Below are positions 48,140 to 58,439 of a stretch of 64,000 bases of DNA, piece after piece (the first letter of the stretch is position 1; each line of letters opens with the position of its first letter). Position numbers and translations under genes: made by a program. A model generated the notes under the pieces. That model did no database searches. It was not told the DNA's origin and was given only the letters and a program-made list of their open reading frames with translations. Origin of the DNA: Aristolochia californica. Taxonomy: Eukaryota; Streptophyta; Magnoliopsida; Piperales; Aristolochiaceae. The DNA is taken from NCBI GenBank assembly GCA_029961685.1, contig JARWKL010000004.1, positions 34,949,986 through 35,013,985 of the forward strand. Direction: 5' to 3'.

Positions 48140-48816
48140 AAGTCGAAGCGCAAGATGCATACCTCCAGTCATGGTAGTTAAAATTCCATAAATTTGTCGA
48201 GAAACGTCTAGTTTATCCAAAGTCCCGTTGATGGAGAAAACTCAGGCTTATTTCTAGACCAAATCCCATTTAACGTACAATCCTGAAACACTTCTTTCCC
48301 ATCAAAACAGGAAGAAGTTGTAATTGCTCACTATCCTTACATCTAAGTGAAACTACCTAATAATGGGTTAAACCCAAAAAAGGGAAACAACTATCAAAGG
48401 GGTCATGGGGCATTATGAAAGGAGGGAGTGGAGGAAGAGTCATGAGATGCTTGGTAATGGGATTGTAGAGATAGTCACTGAGCTTTAGATTGGTGTGGAT
48501 TTTCTTGAACTAGAAAATGACGCCATTGCATGAACCCATATTCTTGATGTTGTGATGCGAAGGGAAGACAAGGGAGTCTTGGAGCGTGAGTGCTCCTTTG
48601 TCGTCCAAGCGGTTGAACATACATTCGCGTATGAAGCCATAGTCGTAGTATTTGAGATAGACAAAACCGAAGTCAATAGATTTGGCAGTGAAAGAAGCCA
48701 AATTTCTTGATCAGATTCTACCATTTCCTTAAAATAGCTTCACACTTTAGCCGTGATTTGTTGGGTAGACATGAAATAATTTCAAGTGAGATGTCTTCAG
48801 GCAAGCTCACCTCCAT
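48140..48816 (-). pseudogene. F-box/FBA-type pseudogene, copy 3
   Basis: From ATG 48816 on minus: EVSLPEDISLEIISCLPNK, then CEAILRKW and a stop. The FBA-like part in another frame: ASFTAKSIDFGFVYLKYYDY and GFIRECMFNRLDDKGALT, with a stop after NGVIF. Homologous to copies 1 and 2. The upstream open frame (to 49050) is the old 5' region and has no clear protein match. Confidence 0.65.
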
Positions 48817-49276
48817 TAAAACAATATTAGAGTAGTAGGTCGATCCCCAAGATGCAAAAACAAAGCAAGATCCGACAACAAGAATGGAAGACTTGGACTG
48901 AAGGAAGATGGTATGATCCGGCAATGCCACAAGGCAGAAGAGAGCAAGTCCTACCTCACTTATATATAAACCGAAGAGGCTACCTATTCTAGTCTGATTT
49001 GGAATACTGGTTTCCCTAGTGTTTTCTTTTACGTAATACTTGTTAAACATGGAACTCTACTTTCCTTCCTTGATATTTCGCTGACTGGAGATTTCACAGT
49101 TGATAGTTTTTCAGTCATGATGTAGTACTAGCGCCAATATTTTGAATTTTGTCATCTATAGAAGCACCTTGTTGTGCTATGGAGAAAAATAAAAGGATCG
49201 CTTGAAAAAAGTTTAGAATTATGCAATTGAAACATAAATCTTAATAACTAAAATTATATTTTAATCTTCAAAATCC
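48817..49276. other. AT-rich spacer left of Copia-C
   Basis: Continuous with 53321 onward once Copia-C is removed. Matches 9410-9870 of copy 1. No gene seen. Confidence 0.5.
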
Positions 49277-49665
49277 TGTAGAATTTAGGATCTCATGAAA
49301 TGAACTTTAGATCAACAAGAAAGAAGAAGAAGAAGAAGAGAGAAGGAGAAGAAAAAAAGAAGAACGTGGAAGGAGAGAGTTTGAATTAAGGAAGAAGAGG
49401 GTTGTGTCAAAAAGAAAAATGAGGGCTGGACGAATTTTTGGAAAGAGAGGAGAGTGCTTCAATGCCCTACCTCTTAACCAATACCTTTATTTATAGTTTT
49501 ACAATGCCCTTAGGGCTACAAATTGATAAAACAAAAGACATAAAAGGAACACATTTACACTTCTATGCCATTTTTATGGAAAGTACCATATTTTACACAT
49601 AAGCCACTCCTTCGACATGTAGGCTTCTTGTCTTGAGCTCGTGGGCTTGAGCCCATCTTCCAACA
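49277..49665 (-). repeat. 3' LTR of Copia-C
   Basis: 389 bp, TGTAGAATTTAGG...CTTCCAACA. It keeps about 42 bp (near 49455-49500) that the other LTR lost between ATGCCC direct repeats. Confidence 0.9.
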
Positions 49666-49672
49666 CTCCCCC

Positions 49673-50502
49673 TCAAGCTGGAGGAGAAAATACAACATAA
49701 ATACCTAGCTTGCCACATATAAACGATAGGATTTTAGATGTAACGGGTTTAGTGAGAATATCAGGTACTTGCTCTTGAGATGACACAAGTTTGAGAGAGA
49801 TTATTCCTGCTTGAAACTTCTCCCATATAAAATGACAATCCACCTCAATATGTTTAGTTCTTTGATGAAAAACTGGATTTGAAGTGATATGAATGGCTAC
49901 TTGATTATCACAATGCAGATTCATGGACCCCTTTTTATAAAAACCTAGTTCGGTAAGAAGGGTCATGATCCATAAAATTTCACTAACAGTATGGGCCGTA
50001 GCTCTGTATTCTGCGTCGGTGCTAGATCTTGCAACCACATTTTGCTTCTTACTTTTCCATGTAACCAAGTTTTCCCAACCAGAGTACAATATCCTGATGT
50101 AGATTTTCTATCATCAGGAGATCCAGCCCAATCTGCATCTGAGAAGCCTTCTATGTTGAAGTGCCCATGTTTTTTATACAACAATCCTCTTCCTGGAGCT
50201 CCTTTTAGATAACGTAATATTCTCTCTAAAGCTTGCCAGTGGGTAATTTGTGGTTTGTGCATGAATTGACTCACCACACTTACAACATATGATATGTCTG
50301 GCCTAGTTACCTTGAGATAAATCAGTTTTCCCACGAGTCTTTGATATTTGCCAATATCAATATCTTCTTCATTTGTGGCACATAATTTTACATTTGTCAA
50401 CTGGTCTACAACCTTCATTCCTATTTCTTCTAGGAGATCCAAGACATATTTCCTTTGAGACAATATTATCCCATGTTTGGATTGAAGAATTTTTATACCC
50501 AA
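49673..50502 (-). pseudogene. Copia-C RT C-terminus and RNase H
   Basis: Two overlapping minus frames (50502-49963, 50089-49673) hold MGIKILQSKHGIILSQRKY and TRPDISYVVSVVSQFM of the RT end, then RNase H words ADWAGSPDDRKSTSGYC, SSTDAEYRA, LHCDNQVAIHI and KHIEVDCHFI. The final Asp/Glu/His-rich RNase H part is recognisable. A frameshift separates this from the RT frame near 50500 and another divides RNase H near 50030. Confidence 0.88.
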
Positions 50503-52871
50503 AAAATATTAAGCATACCAAGGTCTTTAGTCTTGAATTCCTGACATATCATATGCTTCACCTCTTGTATGCTCAAAGCATCATCACTAGTTAAGATAAT
50601 ATCATCCACGTATATAGCCAATAATATTTTTCCTTTGGCCGTATCTTTATAATATATGGAATGATCAACTGAGCACTGATGAAAACCAAACCGTAGGAGT
50701 GTTTGACTAAAATTATCAAACCAAGCCCGAAGGGACTGCTTAAGCCCATATAAAGAATTTTTTAATCGGCATACTGACTCCCCCTCAACCACATAACCAG
50801 GTGGTTGAACCATATAAATTTCCTCACTGATATCACCATTTAAAAAAGCATTTTTAACATCCAACCGATAGACGGGCCATAAGGAGTTAGCAGCAATAGA
50901 TAAGATGATGCGTACCGAATTCAATTTCGCAACAGGAGAGAAGGACTCCTCATAATCTATCCCATAGCACTGCGTATAGCCCTTAGCAACCAGTCGAGCT
51001 TTAAGACGAGCAACCGATCCATCCGGATTATGTTTCACCGAAAAAACCCATCGACAACCAATTGGTCTTTTACCTTTCGGGAGTGATATTAAGTACCAGG
51101 TTTGGTTTTCATATAAGGTGTGCATTTCTTCATCCATAGCCGCCTTCCATCCTAGATGTCTCAGAGCCTCCAGATATGATTGCGGAATGAAAGTAGAAGA
51201 AAGGGACGCAAGAAACTGAAAACACTCGGAAGACACGCGATGGTGAGACATAAAATTTGAGATAGGATGCGAAGTAGTATAGGAACGACGTTCTTTTCTT
51301 AAAGCAATAGGCCAAGTATCAAATTCAGGCCCATACATAGGAGGAGAAGGACTTACCTCGGGTGGATCCGACAATTCCACTGGTGAAGGTACTTCCGGTG
51401 CATCAGGGGATGGATCCACTTCAAGATTGAACGACACAAGTGGACAAGGAGTAGTAGAAGGACAAGTCCATCCTGGAGGAGCATCATGGGAGGAGTAGAA
51501 GGGAGTGTCCTAAAAGAAAGTCACATACCTAGAGATAAACATCCTCCGAAGGGTAGGATTGTAACAGACATAACCTTTCTGGGTGCGAGAGTATCCCAAA
51601 AAAATGCACTTCATAGACCGAGGATCAAGTTTATTTTTATGTGGAGATGTAACAGGAACAAAACACGTACATCCAAACACTTTCAAAGGAAGAGAAAAAA
51701 GATCTTCACCATTAAATAACACAGAGTAAGGAGTTTTATGATGAAGGACTGATGAAGGTAACCTATTAATGAGAAAATATGTTGTAAGTATAGCATGAGG
51801 CCAATAGAAATAGGGTACCTTCATGGAGTAGAGGAGGACCCGACCAACTTCAAGAAGATGACGATTCTTCCTTTCAGCAACACCATTTTGTTGAGTAGTA
51901 TAGGCACATGATGTTTGATGAATAAGCCCATTACTCTCACAAAATGATTTGAAGTCATGAGACATGTATTCCTTAGCATTATCAGATCTAAGGGTTTGAA
52001 TTTTCTTCCCAAATTGTGTCAAGACCATAGCATGAAAATTTTTAAACAAAGGAAGAATTTCAGAACACTCTTTAAATAGATATAACCAAGTCACTCGAGT
52101 AAAATCATCAACAAAAATGATAAAATATTTAACTTGGGAAATATTTGAGACACATAAAGGGCCCCATACATCAGATTGTATTAGCTCAAACGGAGCAATA
52201 CTTGTAGTTGTAAGACGAGGAGAATATGTACTCCCTACATGTTTACTTAATTGACAAACGTCACAACTGAAATTAGAAAGTCTTTTTAAAGATGGAACCA
52301 AAGAATGAAGTGAAGGGGTAGACGAATGACCAAGTCGGTTGTGCCAAAGTTGGGCCTCAGATGTAGTGGACGATAATGCAACTAATGGAGGAAGAGTGAA
52401 GTAGTATAAAACCCCCTTTTCATGGCCGCCACCAATCACCTGCTTCGTAGTGAGATCCTGAAAGACACAAGAAGATAGTGAGAAGGAGATAGAGCAATTT
52501 AATTGTTTGGTCAATTGGCTAACCGAGAGCAAATTTAAAGGAAATTGAGAAACAAACAAAAAATCTTGGAAGGGAATAGATGAAGTAAGAGAGGAGGAAC
52601 CTTTGCCAAGGATCTTTGTTTGGGTACCATCAGCAATAGTAATGAATTTTTGAGGATAACAAGGAGATAAGGACTGCAACAAGTGGTTGTTACCTGGTAG
52701 ATGTTCGGAGGCCCCAGAGTCGATGATCCAAGAGGAAGAGGAAGAAGAAGAAGAGGAAGAAAGCATACCTGAGGCAATAGTAGTGGGAGCAGTAGATGAT
52801 GAGGGAATAGAGGATTCCATGAAGGACTTCATTTTCTGAAATGCAGCATAGTCCTCAGCCGTAAGATTCAC
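50493..52871 (-). pseudogene. Copia-C protease-integrase-RT frame with one nonsense codon
   Basis: A single minus frame. A short gag tail (EDYAAFQKMKSF) leads to protease WIIDSGASEHL (about residue 47), GAG-pre-integrase LWHNRLGHSSTPSL, integrase (SDVWGPL, LRSDNAKEY, FCESNGLIHQTSCAYTTQQN, GVAERKNR), a stop at about 51510, then RT (GCRWVFSVKHNPDGSVARLK, KARLVAKGYTQ, VYRLDVKNAFLNGDI, and catalytic YVDDIILTSDD) to a frameshift near 50493. The related element at 56847-58202 reads through the stop position with GAG instead of TAG. Catalytic residues are intact, so decay is light. Confidence 0.9.
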
Positions 52872-52966
52872 ATTTTCAGATGATGATTCAGCCTTATCTT
52901 CATTTTTCTCAACGTTAACCGAGGCTCTGATACCAACGAGATCCTAAACTCCTAACTCTGATACCA

Positions 52967-53315
52967 TGTAGAATTTAGGATCTCATGAAAGGATCTTTAG
53001 ATCAACAAGAAAGAAGAAGAAGAAGAAGTGAGAAGGAGAAGAGAAGAAGAAGAACGTGGAAGGAGAGAGTTTGGATTAAGGAAGAAGAGGGTTGCGTGAA
53101 AAAGAAAAATGAGGGCTGGACGAATTTGTGGAAAGAGAGGAGAGTGCTTCAATGCCCTTAGGGCTACAACTTGATAAAACAAAAGACATAAAAGGAATAC
53201 ATATTTACACTTCTATGCCATCTTTATGGAAAGTATCATATTTTACACATAAGCCACTCCTTTGACTTGTGGGCTTCTTGTCTTGAGCTCGTGGGCTTGA
53301 GCCCATCTTCCAACA
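52967..53315 (-). repeat. 5' LTR of Copia-C
   Basis: 349 bp, same ends as the left LTR, with one 42-bp deletion between ATGCCC repeats. A second primer-binding-like CTCTGATACCAACGAG lies at 52925-52940, suggesting a duplicated leader start at the gag deletion. Confidence 0.9.
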
Positions 53316-54007
53316 CATCCAAATGAAGAGATTCATTAAATATTACTTTGAATTGTTGTAGCTTTAAATTTTTTTTTTGTAATTAAATATTACTTTGTAG
53401 GTGGGGTACCATTGCTCAAAAGTAAAATTTTCTTACAAAAATTATAGAAGGATTTTGTTGTTGTCCAATGTAATTACACCCAATTAGCAACTCGTGTAAT
53501 AAGAAAGATTTTGTGGAAAATTATTATTATATTTATTATATTTCAAGGAATTGTACCCGAATATTGGATTTAAAATTTTGATTTATCTGAATAATGACTT
53601 TTTAAACTTATTTCCCAAATTATCTAATTTTGACCTTTGGAATCCTCATAGGATCGATCAACTTCCCATGTTAGTAAAGCTTGTCCATATAGCACCATGT
53701 CAGCCCATCCTTTAAAACCTAAAATTCCTCATTTCTCCATTCTCTTTCCTCTTTCCTTAATGGACATGCTGATGTGGCACCATTTGGACAAGCTTTGTTG
53801 ACATGGGCAAATGTAAAAAACTAAAGAAGAAAAGATTAAAGGAAAATTACAAAAATAATTAAATTTAAAATACAAAAGGGAAAATAAGGAAATTTAAAAA
53901 TTAAAAAAATAAATAATAAAAAAATGAACATAGAAAAAAATAATAATGGGAGAAAAAGTAATTAGTCATTAAAATAAAAACTAAGTAATAAAACTGAAAA
54001 AATTAAT
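53316..54007. other. AT-rich spacer right of Copia-C
   Basis: Matches about 9870-10545 of copy 1. No gene seen. Confidence 0.5.
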
Positions 54008-54170
54008 ACATGCAGGACTTACTTAATTAACTAATTAATATAACCTATTCTATTTATATAATTAAATAATTATTTGACTATTAATTGAATCAATTAATAG
54101 TCAAATAATTATTTAATTATATAAATAGAATAGGTTATATTAATTAGTTAATTAAGTAAGTCCTGCATGT
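54008..54170. repeat. 163-bp near-perfect palindrome
   Basis: Left arm ACATGCAGGACTTACTTAAT onward and right arm ending ATTAAGTAAGTCCTGCATGT are reverse complements around a centre near 54089 (GACTATTAATTGAATCAATT then AATAGTC). Copy 1 has only the right arm (about 10552-10650). The left arm was therefore added in copy 3 or lost in copy 1. Confidence 0.88.
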
Positions 54171-55145
54171 TTGATTAAATAGCTTATTAGTTATATAATT
54201 AAATATGTCAATTGGCTACCACAAATCATCATGTAATTGGTTATTTTCATACCAAATCAGTAATTATTCAATCAGTAAATGTATTAAATACAAATTAATC
54301 AACTAGTATTAATTGCTGTCAATAAATTATTTAAATAGGATGTGATCTCATGAGAGGAATGTGTTCAATTTTATATTTAAAATGGGTTCAATTAATTAAA
54401 TAATTAAGTAATTACTACCTATTGAATTAAATAATTGATTAATTATTACATTGAATAGGTCAATTGGCCAATTTACTACCACAAATCATGGGTTTTTAAT
54501 TATTTTCTTACCTAATCAATAATTATTTAATTAGTAAATATATTATTTTAATTAACTAGTATTAGCAATCATCAAATAGTATGTCATTGTGGTTTTTACA
54601 AGCTCCATTAGTCCTACAAACCAAGTTAATTAGTTAGTTATATAATAAGAATATGTTCACTTAATTAGATGGTTAAGTAATTACTACCTATTCGATTAAA
54701 TAATTGATTAGTTATTACATTAAATAAGTCAATTGGTTTGTTAATTAAAACAAATAATCAAGTAATTATTTAATTAATAAATGCATTAATTACCAATTAA
54801 TTAACTAGTATTAGCTACCATCGATTAGTATGTAATTTTGGTTCTTCGCATCGACTCCATTAATCCTACTAAATAAATTAATTGAATTGATTAATTAGTT
54901 AATTATATCACTAAAATGTGTTTAATTAATAAGATAAGTAAGTTATTACTACTTGTTCTATTAAATAATTGATTAGTTATTACATTAAATAGGTCACTTG
55001 GTCGATTAATTAGCACAAATCATCGTGTATTTAATTATTTCTTACTTAATTAGTAATTAATTGATTAGTAAATACATAATGTCATTAATTAATTGGTATT
55101 ATCTATGATCAAAATAGTTATGTATTACATTAAATGGGTTATTTA
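54171..55145. repeat. Tandem AT-rich repeat, about four units (copy 3)
   Basis: Anchor words near 54180, 54431, 54700 and 54966, in the same order as copy 1. Confidence 0.75.
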
Positions 55146-55744
55146 ATTAATCCCGACTCAACCCTTGCCCCAAGCATGGGTGTGGATGTAGGTGAGGTGC
55201 GTGGGTGAGCCCTATGGGCAAGGCTTGCATGCAGGTGATCGGCATGTGTGCATTCAAGCTGTAGGGGATGGTTATCAATTTACTACTATCTCACTTTGAA
55301 GCAAAGTAGTCGCTACAAAAAAATGAAACCCAAATATAGTGCCCTTGATCACAAGCCCTACATTGAGTGGAGAAAGGAGTTCACTTACTAAGGCTAAAAT
55401 GAGAATCTTTTGAAAAATTTCAATGAACAATTACCATTGTTTCTCACTATTGAGGGGGCGAGGGACATTTAAACTGGCACATATAATACATTTTGAAAAT
55501 ATTTTTGGCACGAAAAAGGTAGGTCGGTTACGCACTTGGGCGGTCGACCGGGAATAGCAGGTCACCTCACCGTTGGCTAACTGCATGTCCTCTTCCGTGA
55601 GTTGCGTTGAGTCTTGCGAGAGGGGGTGGAAACCAGAAAGTGGAAAAGTATAGAAAAGCCAACATTTTACTGGCACTCACTCATGCTTCTTCCTCACTCT
55701 TATCACAGTTTCCTCAAATTTCTTTTCGATTTTGCACAGTTGCC
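55146..55744 (+). promoter_or_regulatory. Upstream region of MADS copy 3
   Basis: Homologous to 11641-12213 and 32886-33519. Conserved leader, no assigned element. Confidence 0.35.
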
Positions 55745-55999
55745 ATGGTCAGATCTAAACTCGAGATGAAGTTCATCAGCGATGAAAGAACTCGCTACAA
55801 GGTTTTCAAGAAGCGAGTCGAAGGGGTGAAGAAGAAGTGCAATCAATTGTCTCTGCTTTGCGGGATTGACGTCTTCTTCTTGTGTTCTCCTCCCGAAAGC
55901 GAGAAAGAATTCTCTCCTCATTCCTGGCCTCCAAATAAGGTTGAACTTCTTCGCATCCTCACAAGGTACCATAATCGAAGCAATGAAGAAATACGTAAG
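55745..55999 (+). pseudogene. Type I MADS-box gene copy 3, 5' part
   Basis: ATG 55745, MVRSKLEMKFISDERTRYKV, then KKRVEGVKKKCNQLSLLCG and PPNKVELLRILTRY to NEEIRK, where a solo LTR starts at 56000. Substitutions in the MADS domain (Cys to Tyr at residue 19, His to Asn at residue 36) are absent from the other copies. It encodes the whole MADS domain but no C-terminal region. Confidence 0.85.
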
Positions 56000-56374
56000 T
56001 GTTAGGTTCTCTCGCCATGGATCGAGTCACCCAGCGATCTCCTCTGGCTTCCAGATTGGCTGACAAAGAAGGGAAAGATTTGGGGGTCGTAGAATGCCCA
56101 ATGATGTAGGAACGTGAGCTTTTGAAGGAGCTCCACCCTTAGGCCTCCTTAGAGAGAGTACCCGATCTCGTCTATGCTAATTGATCAATGCTTGTTTCCC
56201 TTCATTCACTTGACGCCCTAAATAGATTAGGAAAACGTCAAAGGTTCCATAATTATAATTAGACCCTTATTGAACTTTAAATTACAATTAAACTCCTAAG
56301 ATACTGAAATACAAGTTTACTCCATCTATCCTCTTCTCCGGTTCGCCACTCTTGATGCTATGGAGTCCATAACA
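56000..56374. repeat. Solo LTR in MADS copy 3
   Basis: TGTTAGGTTC...TCCATAACA, 375 bp, flanked by GTAAG at 55995-55999 and 56375-56379. Same family as 21981-22419 by its ends. Confidence 0.88.
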
Positions 56375-56556
56375 GTAAGCATCCAACCACTTTAAGCGCC
56401 AACTCGTCGAAAGAATCTCTGCGGAATTTGTCTTACAAGATTTTTGGCAAACGGGAAGAAGCGAAACAGAGATTGGAATTTCCCAAGGGAATGGGATTGG
56501 TGTACGAAGGAGCATCAGACAGAAAAATTGAGACGCAACCCACAGTTGATCACTCG
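56375..56556 (+). pseudogene. Type I MADS-box gene copy 3, middle fragment
   Basis: Continues after the solo LTR with the segment equivalent to 33769-33952 (GKREEAKQRLEFPKGMGLVY, ETQPTVDHS). It ends at CACTCG, where the Copia-C-type LTR begins at 56557. The C-terminal part of the gene and about 1 kb beyond are deleted. Confidence 0.85.
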
Positions 56557-58314
56557 TGTAGAATTTAGGATCTCATGAAAGGAACTTTAGATCAACAAGA
56601 AATAAGAAGAATAAGAAGAAGAGAGAAGGAGAAGAGAAGAAGAAGAACGTGGAAGAAGAGAGTTTGGATTAAGGGAGAAGAGGGTTGCGTAAAAAGAAAA
56701 ATGAGGACTGGACGAATTTGTGGAAAGAGAGGAGAGTGCTTCAATGCCCTACCTCTTAGCCAATGCCTTTATTTATAGTTTTACAATGCCTTAGGGCTAG
56801 AAGAAAAAACCCATCGACAACCAACCGGTCTTTCACCTCTCGGGAGTCATGTTAAGTACCAGGTTTGGTTTTCGAATAAGGCGTGCATTTCTTTATCCAT
56901 AGCCGCCTTCCATCCTGGATGTCTCAGAACCTCCTGATACGATTGCGGAACGGAACTAGAAGAAAGGGACGCAAGAAACTGAAAACATTCGGAAGACAAG
57001 CGATGGTGAGACATAAAATTTGAGATAGGATGCGAAATAGTACAGGAGCGACGTTCTTTTCTTAAAGCAATAAGCCGAGTATCAAATTCAGGCCCATACA
57101 TAGGAGGAGAAGGACTTACCTCGAGTGGATCTGACAACTCCACAGGTGAAGGTACGGCCGGTGCATCAGGGGAAGGATCCACTTCAAGATTGAACGGCAC
57201 AAGCGGACAAGGAGTAGTAGAAGGACAAGTCCATCCTGGAGGAGCATCATGGGAGGAGTAGAAGGGAGTGTCCTCAAAGAAAGTTACATCCCTAGAGATA
57301 AACATCCTCTGAAGGGTAGGATTGTAACAGACATAACCTTTCTGGGTGCGAGAGTATCCCAAAAAAATGCACTTCATAGACCGAGGATCAAGTTTATTTT
57401 TATGTGGAGATGTAACATGAACAAAGTACGTACATCCAAACACTTTCAAAGGAAGAGAAAAAGGATCTTCACTATTAAATAACATAGAGGAAGGAGTTTT
57501 ATGATGAAGGATTGATGAAGGTAACCTATTAATGAGAAAGCATGCTGTAAGTATAGCATGAGGCCAATAGAAATAGGGTACCTTCATGGAGTTGAGGAGG
57601 CCCCGAGCAACTTCAAGAAGATGACGATTCTTCCTTTTAGAAACACCATTTTGTTGAGGAGTATAGGCACATGATGTTTGATGAATAAGCCCATTACTCT
57701 CACAAAATGATTTGAAGTCATGAGACATGTATTCCTTAGCATTATCAGATCTAAGGGTTTGAATTTTCTTCCCAAATTGTGTCAAGATCATAGCATGAAA
57801 TTTTTTAAACAAAGGAAGAATTTCAAAATGCTCTTTAAATAGATATAACCAAGTCACTCGAGTAAAATCATCAACAAAAATGATAAAATATTTAACTTGG
57901 GAAATATTTGAGACACATAAAGGGCCCCATACATCAGAATGTATTAGCTCAAACGGAGTAGTACTTGTAGTTGTAAGATGAGGAGAATATGTACTCCTGA
58001 CATGTTTACTTAATTGACAAACCTCACAACTAATATTAGAAAGTCCTTTTAAAGATGGAACCAAAGAACGAAGTGAAGGGGTAGACGGATGACCAAGTCG
58101 CTTGTGCCAAAGTTGGGCCTCAGATATAGTGGACGATAATGCAGCTAATGGTGGAAGAGTGAAGTAGTACAAACCCCCCTTTTCGTGGCCGCCACCAATC
58201 ACCCGCTTCGTAGTGAGATCCTAAAAGACACAAGAAGACGATGAGAAGGTGATAGAGCAATTTAATTGTTTGGTCAATTGGCTAACCGAGAGCAAATTTA
58301 AAGGAAATTGAGGA
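56557..58314 (-). mobile_element. Copia-C relative, both sides truncated
   Basis: A left LTR of about 243 bp (56557-56799, same start as Copia-C) breaks off after TTAGGGCTA and is joined to an RT-start segment (KKPIGC-type word near 56805), skipping RNase H and most of RT. At the right the element stops at about 58314, before protease, and meets a fragment of the duplicated unit. No right LTR or target duplication. Confidence 0.85.
56847..58202 (-). pseudogene. Copia-C relative, pre-integrase to RT-start frame
   Basis: An uninterrupted 451-codon minus frame: MIGGGHEKGGLYYFTLPP, LWHKRLGHPSTPSL (GAG-pre-integrase), integrase HSDVWGPL, LRSDNAKEYM, CAYTPQQNGVSKRKNRHLLE, the C-terminal SRTQKGYVCYNPTLQRMF, then the integrase-RT linker to PGWKAAMDKEMHALFENQTWYL. 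It lacks protease at its start and the RT core, so no element function remains. It shows what the nonsense-bearing Copia-C frame looked like at 51510. Confidence 0.88.
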
Positions 58315-58315
58315 A

Positions 58316-58423
58316 CGCACAAGAATTGACATGCAAATTACAACATGCTTGACACTGCAGTAACAACCAGATGCTAACTGGGCCTCATATTCTACAAATT
58401 TTTGCTTCAAATCTTCTTGATAT
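58316..58423. other. Remnant of the duplicated unit (PAE 3' flank)
   Basis: About 108 bp matching 19318-19420 and 34978-35088 (CACAAGAATTGACATGCAAA, TTCTTGATATG). It is the last trace of duplication copy 3, trapped between two transposons. Confidence 0.75.
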
Positions 58424-58439
58424 GGTGCTATTGAGTCCA

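Larger units (their letters stand above)
49277..53315 (-). mobile_element. Copia-C, Ty1/copia element lacking most of gag
   Basis: LTRs at 49277-49665 and 52967-53315. Polypurine complement CTCCCCCTCAAGCTGG at 49666. Primer-binding complement CTCTGATACCA ending at 52966. Near-perfect target duplication AATCC/CATCC (49272-49276 and 53316-53320). Pol order on minus: protease, integrase, RT, RNase H. The protein region starts only about 60 codons before protease, so the gag body is deleted. Copy 1 shows the empty site near 9860 and copy 2 lacks that interval, so insertion probably followed the duplication. Confidence 0.92.
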
